Assembly (NCBI RefSeq): GCF_000423425.1
Contig: NZ_AUHY01000020.1
Location: forward strand, 1-45,166
Source of the DNA: Meiothermus rufus DSM 22234
GTDB lineage: Bacteria; Deinococcota; Deinococci; Deinococcales; Thermaceae
Direction of reading: 5' to 3'
Length of the DNA: 45,166 nt
How positions within the stretch are numbered: position 1 is the stretch's first letter; every line of letters begins with the position of its first letter. Position numbers and translations under genes: made by a program. This document shows positions 44,854-45,166 of the stretch, piece after piece. Below the pieces are notes generated by a model that saw only the letters and a list, made by a program, of their open reading frames with translations, made no database searches and was not told the DNA's origin.

Positions 44854-45166
44854 GAGGGTGTTATGAACTTTAGGGCTAAGCTGGAGGGATGAGCCGAAAG
44901 CGGTATCCGAGCGACGTGAGCGACGAGGAGTGGCTGTTCGTGGCCCCCTACCTGACCCTGATGCGCGAGGACGCACCCCAAAGGGAATATGCCCTGCGGG
45001 ACGTGTTCGACGGTTTGCGCTGGATAGTCCGTGCCGGAGCCGCGTGGAGGATGATGCCGGGGGATTTACCGCCCTGGGAAGTGGTTTATCAGCAAACCCA
45101 GCGCTGGCTGGCAGCGGGGGTGTTCGAGGCCATCGTGCAGGACCTGAGGGTGTTGTTGCGGTTGGC
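44854..45166 (+). mobile_element. IS5-like insertion sequence, left part
   Basis: The left end is probably at GAGGGTGTTATGAAC (about 44854), where the HD-GYP frame meets a stop. A CTA next to it (44851-44853) may be a target duplication, but the right end is outside the window. Confidence 0.7.
44889..45166 (+). CDS. IS5-family transposase, N-terminal part
   Basis: The visible 92 residues match the N-terminal DUF4096-type domain of IS5-group transposases: MSRKRYPSDVSDEEWLFVAPYL, then REYALRDVFDGLRWIVRAGAAWR and MMPGDLPPWEVVYQQTQRW. The DDE catalytic residues lie beyond the right edge. GGAGGG sits almost against the ATG, unusually close. Confidence 0.9.
   Translation, partial: MSRKRYPSDVSDEEWLFVAPYLTLMREDAPQREYALRDVFDGLRWIVRAGAAWRMMPGDLPPWEVVYQQTQRWLAAGVFEAIVQDLRVLLRL

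Overview
The window is high-GC bacterial DNA that fits the Thermaceae (Deinococcota), most likely Meiothermus or a close relative. This is inferred from gene content and style, not from a database match. The evidence is a four-gene bc-complex operon in the Thermus order (cytochrome c1, small membrane protein, Rieske, cytochrome b with a PDWY motif), long chains of genes overlapping by ATGA, several -10 boxes only 6-7 nt from start codons (leaderless mRNAs), and frequent CTCGAG.

Layout. 1-1220: a low-CTCGAG restriction-modification remnant (C-terminal HsdR fragment plus a DUF45-type peptidase). 1323-8681 (minus): a purine biosynthesis operon purB-purC-purS-purQ-HAD-purL-purF. About 8880-10468: an IS200/IS605 element with a ruined tnpA and an apparently intact tnpB, whose right end abuts a HAD hydrolase gene. 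11541-21361 (minus): a heme operon hemA-hemC-hemD-hemB-kinase-regulator-hemE-hemQ-hemH-hemY, with hemL divergent at 21561. This encodes the C5 pathway to uroporphyrinogen III and then the coproporphyrin-dependent branch to heme. A two-component system sits exactly between the two halves. 23058-31173 (plus): a purine-ring degradation operon. It encodes a NitT/TauT-type ABC importer, OHCU decarboxylase, a membrane cytochrome c urate oxidase (PuuD), HIU hydrolase, allantoate amidohydrolase, allantoinase and ureidoglycine aminohydrolase, so urate can be taken to ureidoglycolate. A good promoter overlapped by a 21-bp inverted repeat precedes it.

31207-40293: mixed genes. These are a CDF metal transporter, greA, an unrecognised 667-residue membrane protein, a frameshifted DapA-like gene, a LEA14-like lipoprotein, a tRNA-dihydrouridine synthase, an ABC-2 exporter and an acyl-CoA dehydrogenase. 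40421-43573: the bc-complex operon, ended by a clear terminator. 43715-45166: a GAF/HD-GYP gene broken twice, by an in-frame TAG and by an IS5-like element that runs off the window.

The most interesting points are the two-component pair inside the heme operon, the inverted-repeat-controlled urate operon with its own importer, a cytochrome c1 with an apparently cytoplasmic Ig-like domain, and a possibly still active TnpB left behind by its transposase. I saw no tRNA, rRNA or CRISPR array.
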